A stretch of DNA of 64,000 bases from Candidatus Chloroploca mongolica (GCF_004762035.2 NZ_SIJK02000011.1:20148-84147); one strand, 5' to 3'. Positions 33,322 to 42,071 are shown, counted from the stretch's first letter. Numbers and translations: made by a program. The notes: generated by a model not told the origin, from the letters alone.

Positions 33322-34305
33322 CTAACGCCCCGCATCCCGCGGATCAAGCGCATCGCGCAACCCATCGCCAAGGAACGTGAAAGAGATCACAAGGGTCGAG
33401 AGCATCAAGACGGGGAAGAGCAGCATCCACGGTCCAGAACTGAGATTATTGAACCCATCAGTCATCATCTGACCAAGGCTGGTCGGCAACGGATTGGCTG
33501 GATCCACCGAAGGCCGCATCCCGACCCCGAGAAAGGTCAGAATCGCTTCGGCCAGGATCAGGCTGGGAATACTGAACGAAACCGCCACAATGATCGGGGC
33601 GAGGGTGTTGGGCAAAATATGGCGCACGAGAATGCGGCTCGTCGGTATGCCGAGCGCTTTGGCTGCCTCGACAAACTCCTTCTCCTTGAGCGAGAGCACC
33701 TGCCCACGCACAAGGCGGGCGAGGCTCGTCCAGCCAACCACAGCCAGGGCGGTAAAGATCAACAGCAGACCATTGAACGCCTTGCCAAATAAAGTCTCGC
33801 GGAAGGCCACCGTGAGCGTAATAATGAAGAGCAGATCGGGGAAGGATGCGACAATTTCAGTCAAGCGCATCAAGAGATTATCAACCCACCCGCCTCGAAA
33901 CCCGGCCACGAGGCCAATGCCGACCCCGATCACCACAATAATAATCTGTGGCACCACCCCCACGATCAAGGAGACGCGTGTCGCAAAGATCAGGCGGCTC
34001 AGAATATCGCGGCCATTGGTATCGGTACCGAGAATATGTTCAGGATTCGGCTGGCGGTTTGGATTGTCGGTGACCCAGATCGGGGGGCGAAGGCTGTTAT
34101 TGGAAGTCTGGGTGACCGGATTTTTGGGCGCAAGCCAGGGTGCCGCAAGTGCGACAAGCACATAAAGCAGCACCACCGTGATCCCAAGCATGGCCGCCTT
34201 ATTGCGGCGGAGCCGTCGCCACGCATCCCCCCAAAGGCTTCGAGGTTTTGTTGCCGTGAGGTTGAGCTCTTCAAGCGCTGACGCTGGACGGGCCGTAGTT
34301 GCCAT
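33322..34305 (-). CDS. Peptide/nickel-type ABC transporter permease (OppC/DppC)
   Basis: 327-residue permease. A cytosolic N-terminal tail of about 45 residues precedes about six membrane helices. The EAA loop reads EAAKALGIPTSRILVRHILP near residue 213, and the periplasmic GTDTNGRDILSR loop is typical of the OppC side. The start at 34305 carries GGAG; an upstream start at 34404 would overlap oppB. No ATPase genes (OppD/F) follow, because the operon ends at the repeat array; the ATPase must be encoded elsewhere or be shared. Confidence 0.9.
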   Translation of the reverse strand: MATTARPASALEELNLTATKPRSLWGDAWRRLRRNKAAMLGITVVLLYVLVALAAPWLAPKNPVTQTSNNSLRPPIWVTDNPNRQPNPEHILGTDTNGRDILSRLIFATRVSLIVGVVPQIIIVVIGVGIGLVAGFRGGWVDNLLMRLTEIVASFPDLLFIITLTVAFRETLFGKAFNGLLLIFTALAVVGWTSLARLVRGQVLSLKEKEFVEAAKALGIPTSRILVRHILPNTLAPIIVAVSFSIPSLILAEAILTFLGVGMRPSVDPANPLPTSLGQMMTDGFNNLSSGPWMLLFPVLMLSTLVISFTFLGDGLRDALDPRDAGR

Positions 34306-34330
34306 ATGGTTGTACTCCGTTGGTGAGGGC

Positions 34331-34352
34331 TGTGCCCCGCGTAGTGGGGACA
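34331..34352 (-). terminator. Short hairpin between oppB and oppC
   Basis: CCCCGC-GTA-GTGGGG core (34335-34349) with extra pairs outside it; GTA triloop like other hairpins in the window. It may tune oppC expression. Confidence 0.4.
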
Positions 34353-34363
34353 GAGGCTCGCCC

Positions 34364-35368
34364 TTATTTATAGCTGATTCGCGGATCAACCACACCGTAG
34401 GCAATGTCTACGATCAGATTGGCGAGGCCAAGAAAAAAGACAAAGACGAGTGCGCCGGCCATGATCATCGAATAATCACGTTTGCCGATGGCTTCGATCA
34501 AGAGCGAGCCCATGCCGGGAACCTGAAAAATAATTTCGGTGTAGAGCGTGCCGGTAATCAACGCAGCCGAGAGTGGCCCAAGGATTGTAATGACGGGCAG
34601 CACCGCATTTTTCAACATATGCCGCCAGACAACGACCTGATCATTGAGGCCCTTGGCTTGCGCGGTGCGCACATAATCTTGCCGTTTGACCTCAAGGACA
34701 CTCGAGCGAGTCAGGCGGGTAATAAAGCCGAGCGAGGTTGAGCCGAGCGCAATCGTGGGCAGAATCCACGGGCGGATCGGGTCATTCCAATTGGGCAAGA
34801 CGGTAAACCACTTCAACCAGCTTGCAAAGATCAAGACAAGCAGAAAACCAACAATCAAGGTTGAAAGCGACACAAAGAAGGTTGAGGTCAGGAGCACCAG
34901 ATAATCAATCCAGGTATTCTGTTTAAGCGCGGCAAGCACGCCCATCGGAATGCCAAGCAGCACGGCAAAGAGCAGTGCCTGTACCCCCAAGCGTGCCGAA
35001 TAATAAAAGCGGCTCGGCTTGCCTCCACGATCGCCAAATAGCTCTTGCTGCACCGTACGCGCCCCACGCGAGCTATAGGTTGGCCCGAAGTTTCCACCGA
35101 TCGCGCCCCAGCGGATCGCTTGTTCACCAGTCTTTGGATCGGTGACGACATCGAGAAACATATACCGCGTAAATTGGCGCCAGAAGGGCAGATCCATGCC
35201 AAAGCGATCCCGTAACACCGCCTCTACCTGTGGTGACATCTGACGGCGCGTTGGATCGGTATCAAATGGTCCCCCAGGCGTCATTTTAGCGATACCAAAG
35301 GTCAGCAGACCAACAATAACCAGCACTGGGATCTGCCAGAGAATGCGACGAATAATATACGCCGTCAT
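34364..35368 (-). CDS. Peptide/nickel-type ABC transporter permease (OppB/DppB)
   Basis: 334-residue permease with an N-terminal helix (IIRRILWQIPVLVIVGLL) followed by a periplasmic domain of about 100 residues and five further helices. The EAA loop is TAQAKGLNDQVVVWRHMLKN, and the C-terminal DPRISYK is typical of OppB. The periplasmic insertion (VDPKTGEQAIRWG region) is longer than in enteric OppB. It is separated from oppA by a 323-base hairpin-rich gap. Confidence 0.92.
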   Translation of the reverse strand: MTAYIIRRILWQIPVLVIVGLLTFGIAKMTPGGPFDTDPTRRQMSPQVEAVLRDRFGMDLPFWRQFTRYMFLDVVTDPKTGEQAIRWGAIGGNFGPTYSSRGARTVQQELFGDRGGKPSRFYYSARLGVQALLFAVLLGIPMGVLAALKQNTWIDYLVLLTSTFFVSLSTLIVGFLLVLIFASWLKWFTVLPNWNDPIRPWILPTIALGSTSLGFITRLTRSSVLEVKRQDYVRTAQAKGLNDQVVVWRHMLKNAVLPVITILGPLSAALITGTLYTEIIFQVPGMGSLLIEAIGKRDYSMIMAGALVFVFFLGLANLIVDIAYGVVDPRISYK

Positions 35369-35450
35369 AACGTTATGCTCCGCTCAAGGGGTTTGGGGCC
35401 TGCGGCCCCATGCGCATCATGTTGAGGGCGGTCGCCCTAACAACCCGGTG

Positions 35451-35501
35451 CGTATGTTGGGGCAAACGGCCAACTTCGCTGGCCGTTTGCCCCAGCATAC
35501 G
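35451..35501 (-). terminator. Long hairpin between oppA and oppB
   Basis: 22-bp stem with one wobble (35451-35472 with 35480-35501); the apex can extend to a triloop that is GAA on the minus strand. No U-run. Confidence 0.6.
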
Positions 35502-35502
35502 T

Positions 35503-35636
35503 GAAAAGACTGGAGGCTGCGCCCCCAAAACCAACTGCTTCGCTTGGGAAAAGACTGGGGGTTGCCCCCCTAACCGGTTCCTTCGCTTGGAAAATGGCCT
35601 GGAGGCTGCGCCCCCAAAACCCGACTTCTTCGCTGG
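35503..35636. repeat. Degenerate ~45-bp tandem repeat, three copies
   Basis: Copies start at 35503, 35548 and 35590; each reads GAAAA.. then GGAGGCTGCGCCCCC (or a variant), then TTCGCTTGG. They lie in the oppA-oppB gap, which holds no gene. Confidence 0.65.
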
Positions 35637-35669
35637 AGCAGCGCCAGCTATGCTGGCGCTGCTCCAGCG
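35631..35669 (-). terminator. Hairpin immediately downstream of oppA
   Basis: 18-bp perfect stem (35631-35648 with 35652-35669), TAT loop, 22 bases beyond the oppA stop. Together with the next hairpin it should limit read-through into oppB and protect oppA mRNA. Confidence 0.65.
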
Positions 35670-35691
35670 AAAAACCCCCCCTAAACCCTAA

Positions 35692-37485
35692 TTAGGGCTG
35701 GACATCGACATTCGGCATGTTGAAGAAGCCGTACCAGTAATCAATCGGCGTAATCGTCTCGCCGGTGACACCCTGGACATAGGGCTTGACAAGTTCGTAG
35801 CCACCGTCGTTGCGGGTGAAGGCAACCGGTGCATCCGTCACCAGGATCTCTTGCGCCTGAGCATAGAGCTCGGCCCGTTTGACGGGATCCTGCTCGACAT
35901 CAGCCTGGATGACCAGGGCATCAAACTCGGGGTTGGAATAGCCGACCCGGGTGCTCAGCAGACCATTGGTCTGGAAGAGTGAGATCCAGTTCTGGGGATC
36001 GGGATAATCGGCGCACCAACCGAGTGAGAACATCTGGGGTGGATTGTCCTTGGTCGCTGCCGAGAAAGCGGTGGGATCAATCGGGTCAAGGACAGCATCA
36101 ATGCCCAGGTTGGTCTTCAACTGACCAGCCATCCACTCGAAGCGGGCATTATTGCGGGCACTGGCCGAGTAGGTCAACTTGATCTCGGGCAAGTTTTCGA
36201 CGCCACCATACGAAGACTCGGCGATCAGCGCTTTGGCCGCTTCAGGATCAAATTCCCACAGGCGCAACTCGGGCTGGTAGCCAGGGAAGCCAGGGGGGAT
36301 AAAGCTGTAGGCCACGCTGCCGAGGCCACCAAAGATATCACGGTTCCAGGCTTCGCGGTCAAACGCCTGGGCAAAGCCCTGCCGCACCTTGAGATCCTCG
36401 AAGGGTGCTTTGGTCGTATTGAAGCCAAAGTAGAACGTACAGGAACCACTGACCGGCAAGAGCTCCTGGCTCAGCGTCGGATCGCTTTGCACAGCTTGGA
36501 GATCTTCGGGGGCCACGGCGAGCATATCGAGTTCACCGTTTTGATAAGCCTGGAAGGCGACCTGGCTTTCGGTGATCATATAGTACTCGACACGCTGCAG
36601 CGCGACGGGGCCAAGTGGCCCGGCATAATTGGGATTGGCTTCCCAGACAGCCCGATTGCCGTGGTCCCACTCGGTCATAATAAAGGGGCCGTTGCCGATA
36701 TAATTCTCGGGGTAGTACCACCAGTCGTCACCCTTGGCGATATCCTGCTCGCGTGCTGGGGCACCAATCCAGAGGGCGGCCATCGAGAGGAAATAGGGGG
36801 CCGGGGCGACGAGTTCAATTTCGAGGGTCAGGTCATCAATGGCCTTGACGCCGAAGTTCGCCAGCAACTCGTCCTGGTCACGCGCCAGGGCTTCCTCCAT
36901 CTCCATGCCTTCACAGGCCGTGGCGGAATACTCGCTATAGCCCTTGATGATGCCACATGGCAATGACTGATACTCACCGGCCGTCTCGGGGTCAGCGAGG
37001 CGGCGCCAGGCATACTCAAAATTCTGGGCCGTCACGGGTGTACCATCGCTATACTGACCATCGGGGCGCAGCTTGAAGGTGTACTTCAAGCCATCAGCCG
37101 AGGTCTCGACGCTTTCAGCGGCAGCAGGGATGGGTTCCATATTGCCATCGAACGTCATCAAGGCCTGATAGGCCATCATGATGAACTGAATCTCAGACAC
37201 GAAGCTTGACTTCTGTGGATCGACATTATCAGGTTCATTCCCGGTATTGATCCGCAGCACACCGGCTTGAGCCGTACCGGTACTGGGGGCCGGGGGCGTC
37301 GTGGGCGTATCAGGGGCCGGGGGCGTCGTGGGCGTATCAGGGGCCGGTGCAGTCGTAGCTGCCTCGGGTGCGGGTGGCGTGGTCGGGACAGTTGCCGTCC
37401 CACCACCACATGCGGCCAGGATGGGCAAGAGCAGCGCCAGCAGCATACCTACGGCCAGGCTGCTACGCCAGTTCAATTTGTTCAT
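35692..37485 (-). CDS. Peptide/oligopeptide ABC transporter, substrate-binding lipoprotein (OppA family)
   Basis: 597-residue SBP_bac_5 lipoprotein. Signal peptide with lipobox LAAC (Cys at residue 26), then a Thr/Pro/Ala linker with near-identical repeats of APDTPTTPP, then the three-lobed binding fold. Family segments: NVDPQKSS, FKLRPDGQYSDGTPVTAQ, IGNGPFIMTEWDHG and DYPDPQNW, the latter two typical of OppA-like peptide binders. The start at 37485 has an AAGGAG site; 37506 does not. It is the first gene of oppA-oppB-oppC, with a consensus promoter about 255 bases upstream. Confidence 0.93.
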   Translation of the reverse strand: MNKLNWRSSLAVGMLLALLLPILAACGGGTATVPTTPPAPEAATTAPAPDTPTTPPAPDTPTTPPAPSTGTAQAGVLRINTGNEPDNVDPQKSSFVSEIQFIMMAYQALMTFDGNMEPIPAAAESVETSADGLKYTFKLRPDGQYSDGTPVTAQNFEYAWRRLADPETAGEYQSLPCGIIKGYSEYSATACEGMEMEEALARDQDELLANFGVKAIDDLTLEIELVAPAPYFLSMAALWIGAPAREQDIAKGDDWWYYPENYIGNGPFIMTEWDHGNRAVWEANPNYAGPLGPVALQRVEYYMITESQVAFQAYQNGELDMLAVAPEDLQAVQSDPTLSQELLPVSGSCTFYFGFNTTKAPFEDLKVRQGFAQAFDREAWNRDIFGGLGSVAYSFIPPGFPGYQPELRLWEFDPEAAKALIAESSYGGVENLPEIKLTYSASARNNARFEWMAGQLKTNLGIDAVLDPIDPTAFSAATKDNPPQMFSLGWCADYPDPQNWISLFQTNGLLSTRVGYSNPEFDALVIQADVEQDPVKRAELYAQAQEILVTDAPVAFTRNDGGYELVKPYVQGVTGETITPIDYWYGFFNMPNVDVQP

Positions 37486-37745
37486 AAGAAGATACTCCTT
37501 CAGCAAGCAAAGCTATCACAAAAGCCAGCGCAAAGAACACCATAAATAGCGCGATAGGCATTCTCCTGGGTGCGTGAGAGCGCCCCCATTGCAAGGCGGC
37601 AAATTCAGCGGCCCGCAGCTTCATTGCGTTCAGCCGAGGAGTTTCTGTAGAGCAAATGGTCGTTACTCCGACACATCAGTGGGTCGGCACATGGGGAAGA
37701 AATACCCGTGTCTTGGGTGAGTTTATCCATTATTGAAGTGGCGGA

Positions 37746-37774
37746 ATCGTACCATGTCCGTTTCGTGCTGTCAA
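37746..37774 (-). promoter_or_regulatory. Promoter of the opp operon
   Basis: TTGACA (37774-37769) and TACGAT (37751-37746) with a 17-base spacer. The start point near 37739 leaves a leader of about 255 bases before oppA; I see no recognisable riboswitch in the leader. Confidence 0.75.
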
Positions 37775-37796
37775 GGTTCCATATTGGGCAGTGGCG

Positions 37797-37805
37797 TGGT
37801 ATAAT
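37797..37805 (+). promoter_or_regulatory. Extended -10 promoter of the fmdB operon
   Basis: TGgTATAAT, divergent from and 23 bases away from the opp promoter. Leader of about 45 bases to the ATG at 37858. Confidence 0.7.
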
Positions 37806-37857
37806 CAAGGTACGGAAGCTACAAACTGGAAATCAGGTTCTATTTCGAGGTAGCCCT

Positions 37858-38106
37858 ATGCCAATGTATGAGTATGGCTGTGCCGTGTGTCATAGTCACT
37901 TTGATCTCTTGCGCCGGATGGATCAGGATGACAAGGGCATTGCCTGTCCCGCCTGTGGAAGCGAGCATGTTCACCGCCAGTTATCGGTCTTTGCTGCGCA
38001 TAGCCGTGGGGGTTCATTGCCTTCAGAGGTGTCGGCAATGAGTGCGCCTGCTGGTGGGGGATGCGGATCAGGATGTTGCGGCGGTACGTGCGCATCAAGG
38101 AACTGA
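37858..38106 (+). CDS. FmdB-family zinc-ribbon protein
   Basis: 82 residues. MPMYEYGCAVC and CPACG give the two CxxC knuckles of an FmdB-type zinc ribbon (about residues 9-36). The C-terminal tail is Gly/Cys-rich (GGGCGSGCCGG). FmdB proteins are small regulators first linked to formamidase/amidase operons; more generally their role is unknown. The start has AGGT upstream. The next gene starts four bases after its stop. Confidence 0.85.
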   Translation: MPMYEYGCAVCHSHFDLLRRMDQDDKGIACPACGSEHVHRQLSVFAAHSRGGSLPSEVSAMSAPAGGGCGSGCCGGTCASRN

Positions 38107-38110
38107 AGCT

Positions 38111-39088
38111 ATGCGGGTTATGATCTTGACGGCGGGGTTGGGTACGCGTTTGCGGCCTCATACGTTTAGCAAGCCAAAACCGCTGGTGCAGGTTGCAGGC
38201 AAACCAGTACTCGCGCATATTATTGATGATCTCCTCCATTTGCAGATTGACGAACTTATTTGTGTGACAGGCTATTTAGGCAAGCAGATCGAAGAATTTG
38301 TCTGTCAAAATTACGGTCATATTCCGCTGCGCTTTCTTGTGCAAAAGGAAATGCGTGGTCAGGCCGATGCGATTTATCTTGCCAATGAAATTAGTGGCCC
38401 GTTGCTGGTGGTGTTTGGTGATGGCCTCGTTGGCATTGACAAAGAGCGCCTGGCTACCCATCCCAGCGAAGGCATTATCTACTGCAAAGAAGTTGATGAC
38501 CCACGTCGTTTTGGCGTAGCCGTCGTTGAGCAGGGGCGCATTGTTCGTCTGGTGGAAAAACCAATCGAGCCGGTCTCGAACCTGGCGGTCGTGGGCTTCT
38601 ATTATGTGCCTGAAGCGCAGCGTTTGATGGATGCGATCTGCTATATTATGGAGCACAACATCCAGACGAAAGGCGAGTACTATCTGGCCGATGCGTTGCA
38701 GGTGATGATTGAACGGGGTGAGATTTTGCATGCCGAAGCAGTGCCGATGTGGCGTGATTGCGGCACCGTCGAGGCGCTGTTGGATACCAATCGGTATCTG
38801 TTAGACCACGGGCATAGCCTCATGGTGGATGGGATGCGCTCGGTGATTATTCCCCCCGTGCATATCGCACCCAATGCGGTGATTGAAAATTCGGTGGTTG
38901 GTCCGTATGTTTCGGTCGCAGAGGGGGCGGTCATTCGTACATCTATTATCCAAAATACGATTGTGAACGCTGGTGCGCAAATCCAATCTGTGATTATGTC
39001 GGGGAGTCTGATAGGAGATAAGGCTTATGTCGATGGGATCAGTCACGAACTGAACATTGGTGATGCCTCAGATATTCGCCTTGGATAG
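38111..39088 (+). CDS. Sugar-1-phosphate nucleotidyltransferase with C-terminal left-handed beta helix
   Basis: 325 residues. GT-A-like pyrophosphorylase domain with the nucleotide-binding MILTAGLGTRLRPHTFSKPKPL at the N-terminus (shown in part: GLGTRLRPHT), VFGDGL for metal binding and VEKP for substrate. The C-terminal ~80 residues form hexapeptide repeats (VIIPPVHIAPNAVIENSVVG in part). This is the RmlA/GlmU-like long form (glucose-1-P thymidylyl- or uridylyltransferase); the exact nucleotide and sugar are not decided. Start 38111 has AAGGA upstream; 38042 lies inside the fmdB gene. It is in operon with fmdB and the degenerate ATPase. Confidence 0.88.
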   Translation: MRVMILTAGLGTRLRPHTFSKPKPLVQVAGKPVLAHIIDDLLHLQIDELICVTGYLGKQIEEFVCQNYGHIPLRFLVQKEMRGQADAIYLANEISGPLLVVFGDGLVGIDKERLATHPSEGIIYCKEVDDPRRFGVAVVEQGRIVRLVEKPIEPVSNLAVVGFYYVPEAQRLMDAICYIMEHNIQTKGEYYLADALQVMIERGEILHAEAVPMWRDCGTVEALLDTNRYLLDHGHSLMVDGMRSVIIPPVHIAPNAVIENSVVGPYVSVAEGAVIRTSIIQNTIVNAGAQIQSVIMSGSLIGDKAYVDGISHELNIGDASDIRLG

Positions 39089-39094
39089 GAGCCT

Positions 39095-40174
39095 ATGATT
39101 GCTTATAACTTCCATACCATTGGCAAAGACGCCAGTGGTCAGGCCAGTGTAGGCCAGGGGAAGTTGACGCACCCTGTCAACACAATGACCTCGCCTGGTT
39201 CAGTCTATCGCGCTCGTTGTGCTGGCAGTGGTGAGCAACAACTCGTTGCCAGGCTGGTTGATGATCTCGGAAGCCTCTTTTCACGTTCCCTGCTTGTTGC
39301 CTACTATGTGTCATTGAAGACGAACCCGTTTGTGGTGCTGACTGGCCGCGAAGGCGCGGGCAAGGCAGCCCTGGCGGCTGGGGTGGCGGCTTCGCTCGTC
39401 GGCCAGGATAGTGGGCAGTTTGTGACAATCGGGTCGGATAGTTGGACAGGCCACGGTACGCAGAGTACCTACTACCGCGATATTCATGCGCGCTTTGGTA
39501 TCAGTCAGTTGCTCGAAACGATGCACGAGGCGGCGGTGCCAGAAAACGCGGGCAAAGCCTATCTGGTGCTGCTCAAAGGGCTGACCCTCGAAGAACTCGA
39601 TCTCTATCTGAGTCGGCTGTTGCGGGTAGAGCCACACGGCGAGCGGCGTCTCGTCTTGAGTGGGTTGCCACCAGCGCAACATCCGGTGGTACCGCGTAAT
39701 TGCTTTCTGACGGCGACGATCAATGTGCCGCAGGTCAATTCCCCCCTGGCTGATCAGGTGTTACGCCACGCAGGACAGATCCAGTTTAGTCCTTCCCTCG
39801 CAACGGGTACCGTTGTTCCCAGGCTCCTCCCGCCACCGGTGGGGCTGCAGCGGGTGATGCTGGCAGCAACTACGCGCGATCCTGGTGAGGCCCGCGCACG
39901 TCTGCTCGCGATCCTCGGGCGGCGCGAACTCCGTAATCTCAGGCCGTCACCAGAATTGATGCGGCATCTCTATCGTCAACACCTGGCGCTTGAGCGCGAG
40001 GTGCGCGAAGAGGCGCTGGTGTATGTGGCGAATAGTTTTGACGCCGAAGGCCGTGGCCTCTTTGAGCCAACCGATCCGCAGCAGAATGCGCAGGTTGCGT
40101 TTGATGCGCAGGTGGTGCAGCGCATCCTCTGGCGGCTTGAAGGGCACGCGCAACAATTGCCACGCGACGCGTGA
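39095..40174 (+). CDS. Degenerate McrB-like AAA protein (predicted ATPase-dead)
   Basis: 359 residues, no named family recognised at first sight. Position by position it follows McrB-type AAA domains. FVVLTGREGAGKAALAAGVA corresponds to Walker A, but the Ser/Thr after Lys is Ala (about residue 85). SDSWTGHGTQSTYYRD matches the WTD..LLGYY region. LVLLKGLTLEELDLYLSRLL sits where DEMNLARVE..F is expected, without the acidic pair. VVPRNCFLTATINV matches PPNLFVVGTINVD. LADQVLRHAGQIQF matches the KVLDRA region. So the fold is probably kept and nucleotide hydrolysis lost. It follows the nucleotidyltransferase by six bases. No McrC-like partner is present. Assignment is by eye and should be treated as a hypothesis. 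Confidence 0.6.
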   Translation: MIAYNFHTIGKDASGQASVGQGKLTHPVNTMTSPGSVYRARCAGSGEQQLVARLVDDLGSLFSRSLLVAYYVSLKTNPFVVLTGREGAGKAALAAGVAASLVGQDSGQFVTIGSDSWTGHGTQSTYYRDIHARFGISQLLETMHEAAVPENAGKAYLVLLKGLTLEELDLYLSRLLRVEPHGERRLVLSGLPPAQHPVVPRNCFLTATINVPQVNSPLADQVLRHAGQIQFSPSLATGTVVPRLLPPPVGLQRVMLAATTRDPGEARARLLAILGRRELRNLRPSPELMRHLYRQHLALEREVREEALVYVANSFDAEGRGLFEPTDPQQNAQVAFDAQVVQRILWRLEGHAQQLPRDA

Positions 40175-40182
40175 GATGCGCT

Positions 40183-40211
40183 GGAAAAAGCCAGCGTAGC
40201 TGGCTTTTTCC
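40183..40211. terminator. Bidirectional hairpin terminator
   Basis: 13-bp perfect stem GGAAAAAGCCAGC / GCTGGCTTTTTCC with a GTA triloop, between convergent genes; A5/T5 tracts are inside the outer stem. Confidence 0.75.
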
Positions 40212-40216
40212 GGGAG

Positions 40217-40975
40217 TTATTGCGCATCACGCCAGCGCAAGGCTTCTTCCACCGGGCCAAAATCCCATGGCTCACCCATCCCATAGATGAAATGGGTTAC
40301 ACCTGCTTCAAGATAGGCTTCGAGGCTTTCACCTTTGCTCGGCGAGATACTGCGCTCAATCTCGGCAGGGTCGCGGCCAAGCTCGGCGCACCAGGCATCC
40401 AGGACAGCATGTTTGTGGCGTATAACATCGGGGGTGCCAAAGCCATGCCAGATCTGGGCATGCTGGGCGGTGAGCTTGAGGGTGACTTTTTCGCCACCTC
40501 CACCAATCAAAATGGGAATCGGGCGTACAGGGGGCGGAATTTCCACCTCCCAACGCTGCTTGATAATTGGTAGCGCCTCTTTGAGGGCTCGCAGCCGATC
40601 AGGTGCGGTGCCAAAAGGATAGCCATACTCCTCATAATCGCGCTCGAACCAGCCCGCCCCGATGCCAAAGATGAGGCGTCCGCCACTGATATGATCAATC
40701 GTCTTGGCCATGTTCGCGAGCAGCGCAGGATTGCGATAGCTATTGCACGAGACTAGACATCCGATTTCAGCACGGGTCGTCAGCGTTGCCATGGCGGTCA
40801 ACACGGTCCACCCTTCAAAATGAGGACCCTGGGGATCACCATAGAGTGGAAAGAAATGATCCCAGTTCCAGATCGTATCACATCCCAGGGCCTCGGCGTG
40901 GCGCACGGCATCGGCAAACGAGGCCCATGTGGTATGCTGAGGATGGAGTTGCACCCCTACTTTGATCCGTTTCAC
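40217..40975 (-). CDS. LLM-class (luciferase-fold) F420- or flavin-dependent oxidoreductase
   Basis: 252 residues with the luciferase-like TIM barrel. Landmarks: KVGVQLHPQ at the start, WNWDHFFPLYGDP, the strand CLVSCNSYRNPALLA, ISGGRLIFGIGAGWFERDY (family signature, shown in part: FGIGAGWFERDY), and PIPILIGGGGEK. The GAGW motif is common in F420-dependent members, but the cofactor is not proven. The start is a GTG at 40975, decided by an AAGGAG six bases upstream; the ATG-initiated extension to 41122 would cover the hairpin at 41032-41068. Confidence 0.88.
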   Translation of the reverse strand: MKRIKVGVQLHPQHTTWASFADAVRHAEALGCDTIWNWDHFFPLYGDPQGPHFEGWTVLTAMATLTTRAEIGCLVSCNSYRNPALLANMAKTIDHISGGRLIFGIGAGWFERDYEEYGYPFGTAPDRLRALKEALPIIKQRWEVEIPPPVRPIPILIGGGGEKVTLKLTAQHAQIWHGFGTPDVIRHKHAVLDAWCAELGRDPAEIERSISPSKGESLEAYLEAGVTHFIYGMGEPWDFGPVEEALRWRDAQ

Positions 40976-40988
40976 TGTGTCTCCTTGG

Positions 40989-41068
40989 TCATGATCGTCA
41001 TGACGAACAAAAGATACCTTGGTGAAGGGCCGTATACGTGCCCGCAGCGTCGCTGCGAGCACGTATAC
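40989..41068. promoter_or_regulatory. Two palindromes in the divergent LLM / MBL gap
   Basis: TCATGA-TCG-TCATGA at 40989-41003 lies just upstream of the LLM Shine-Dalgarno. An 18-bp stem with one mismatch (41032-41049 with 41051-41068, arm GTATACGTGC followed by CGCAGCG) is centred on GCGTCGC. The first has the size of a dimeric operator; the second is hairpin-like. Confidence 0.5.
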
Positions 41069-41159
41069 AAACACCTTTAGAAACTGGTAAACTACCACAC
41101 AGATTGCATTTATCCTGTACACTATAGCATACTATGCGAAGGACTTCTGGATCGAGGGC

Positions 41160-42071
41160 ATGAGAGTACGTATCTGGGGAACCCGTGGCTCGTACCCGGT
41201 AGCACATCGTTCAATGCTTCGTTATGGAGGCAATACAACGTGTGTCGAGGTGCGTACCACTAATCGGTGCATTGTGCTTGATGCGGGGACGGGACTGCGG
41301 CTGCTGGGGGAAGCGCTGGCGGCTGAGTCTGCGCCGCCACGGCAACTTGACCTGTTGATGACCCATACCCACTGGGATCATATTATTGGTTTTCCTTTTT
41401 TTCAGCCCATTTATCAACCAGAGTACCGCATTGATATCTTTGGTATGGCTCGTACCCAATCGACGCTGCGTACGACGATTGCCAATGCCTTGACTGATCC
41501 GTTGTTACCGATGAGTCTCGAGGATTTACGGGCCGAATTACACTTCCACGAAATTGATCAGGGATCTTGTTTCAACCTTGGTTCGGTGCAGGTAAGCACG
41601 GCACGGACAAATCACCCGTACCGGGCGCTCGCGTATCGTCTGGAGACCGAGGCAGCGAGCCTGGTTTTTATTCCTGATACGGGGCCATTTCACACCGTAC
41701 TTTTTGGTGATGAACGGATCAACTGGCGAGGGCGGCCGACTGATTCGGATGTAGAGTTGCAAGAACTGGCCGCCATGCGTGAGGCGATTATTGAACTCGC
41801 CCGTGATGCGGATTGGATGCTCTATGATGCTCAGTTTACCGATGCTCAGTATGCGCAGTTTCCCCACTGGGGGCATAGCACCGCAAGTCAGGCGCGTGAG
41901 ATCGCTGAAGCAGCAGGCGTACGCGAATTATTACTCTTTCATCATGATCCGCACCGATCGGATGATGAAGTTGACCAGATCCTCGCCGAGCAGTCAGCCC
42001 TAGCCAGGCCACCCCTTGTGATCCGCGCTGCCTTTGAGGGAATGGTACTAGACAAAGAGGAAGCGCTATGA
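41160..42071 (+). CDS. Metallo-beta-lactamase-fold hydrolase (first of a tandem pair)
   Basis: 303-residue MBL-fold protein. The start MRVRIWGTRGSYPV and YGGNTTCVEV are typical of the cyclic-phosphodiesterase-like group. The dinuclear site is complete: HTHWDH at about residues 69-74, a later Asp in FIPDTG, and HH in LLLFHHDPHR. Predicted to hydrolyse a cyclic nucleotide or other phosphodiester in the cytosol. A GAGGG site precedes the ATG. It overlaps the second copy by four bases. Confidence 0.88.
   Translation: MRVRIWGTRGSYPVAHRSMLRYGGNTTCVEVRTTNRCIVLDAGTGLRLLGEALAAESAPPRQLDLLMTHTHWDHIIGFPFFQPIYQPEYRIDIFGMARTQSTLRTTIANALTDPLLPMSLEDLRAELHFHEIDQGSCFNLGSVQVSTARTNHPYRALAYRLETEAASLVFIPDTGPFHTVLFGDERINWRGRPTDSDVELQELAAMREAIIELARDADWMLYDAQFTDAQYAQFPHWGHSTASQAREIAEAAGVRELLLFHHDPHRSDDEVDQILAEQSALARPPLVIRAAFEGMVLDKEEAL

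Noticed and set aside
32139..33380. Long open frames across the repeat array on both strands (e.g. 413 and 217 residues)
   Set aside because: They begin inside the BTAD gene or oppC region, translate the repeats into monotonous CHSERSEESS / VIPNGVRNL-type peptides, and have no ribosome site. They result from GC-rich periodic DNA.
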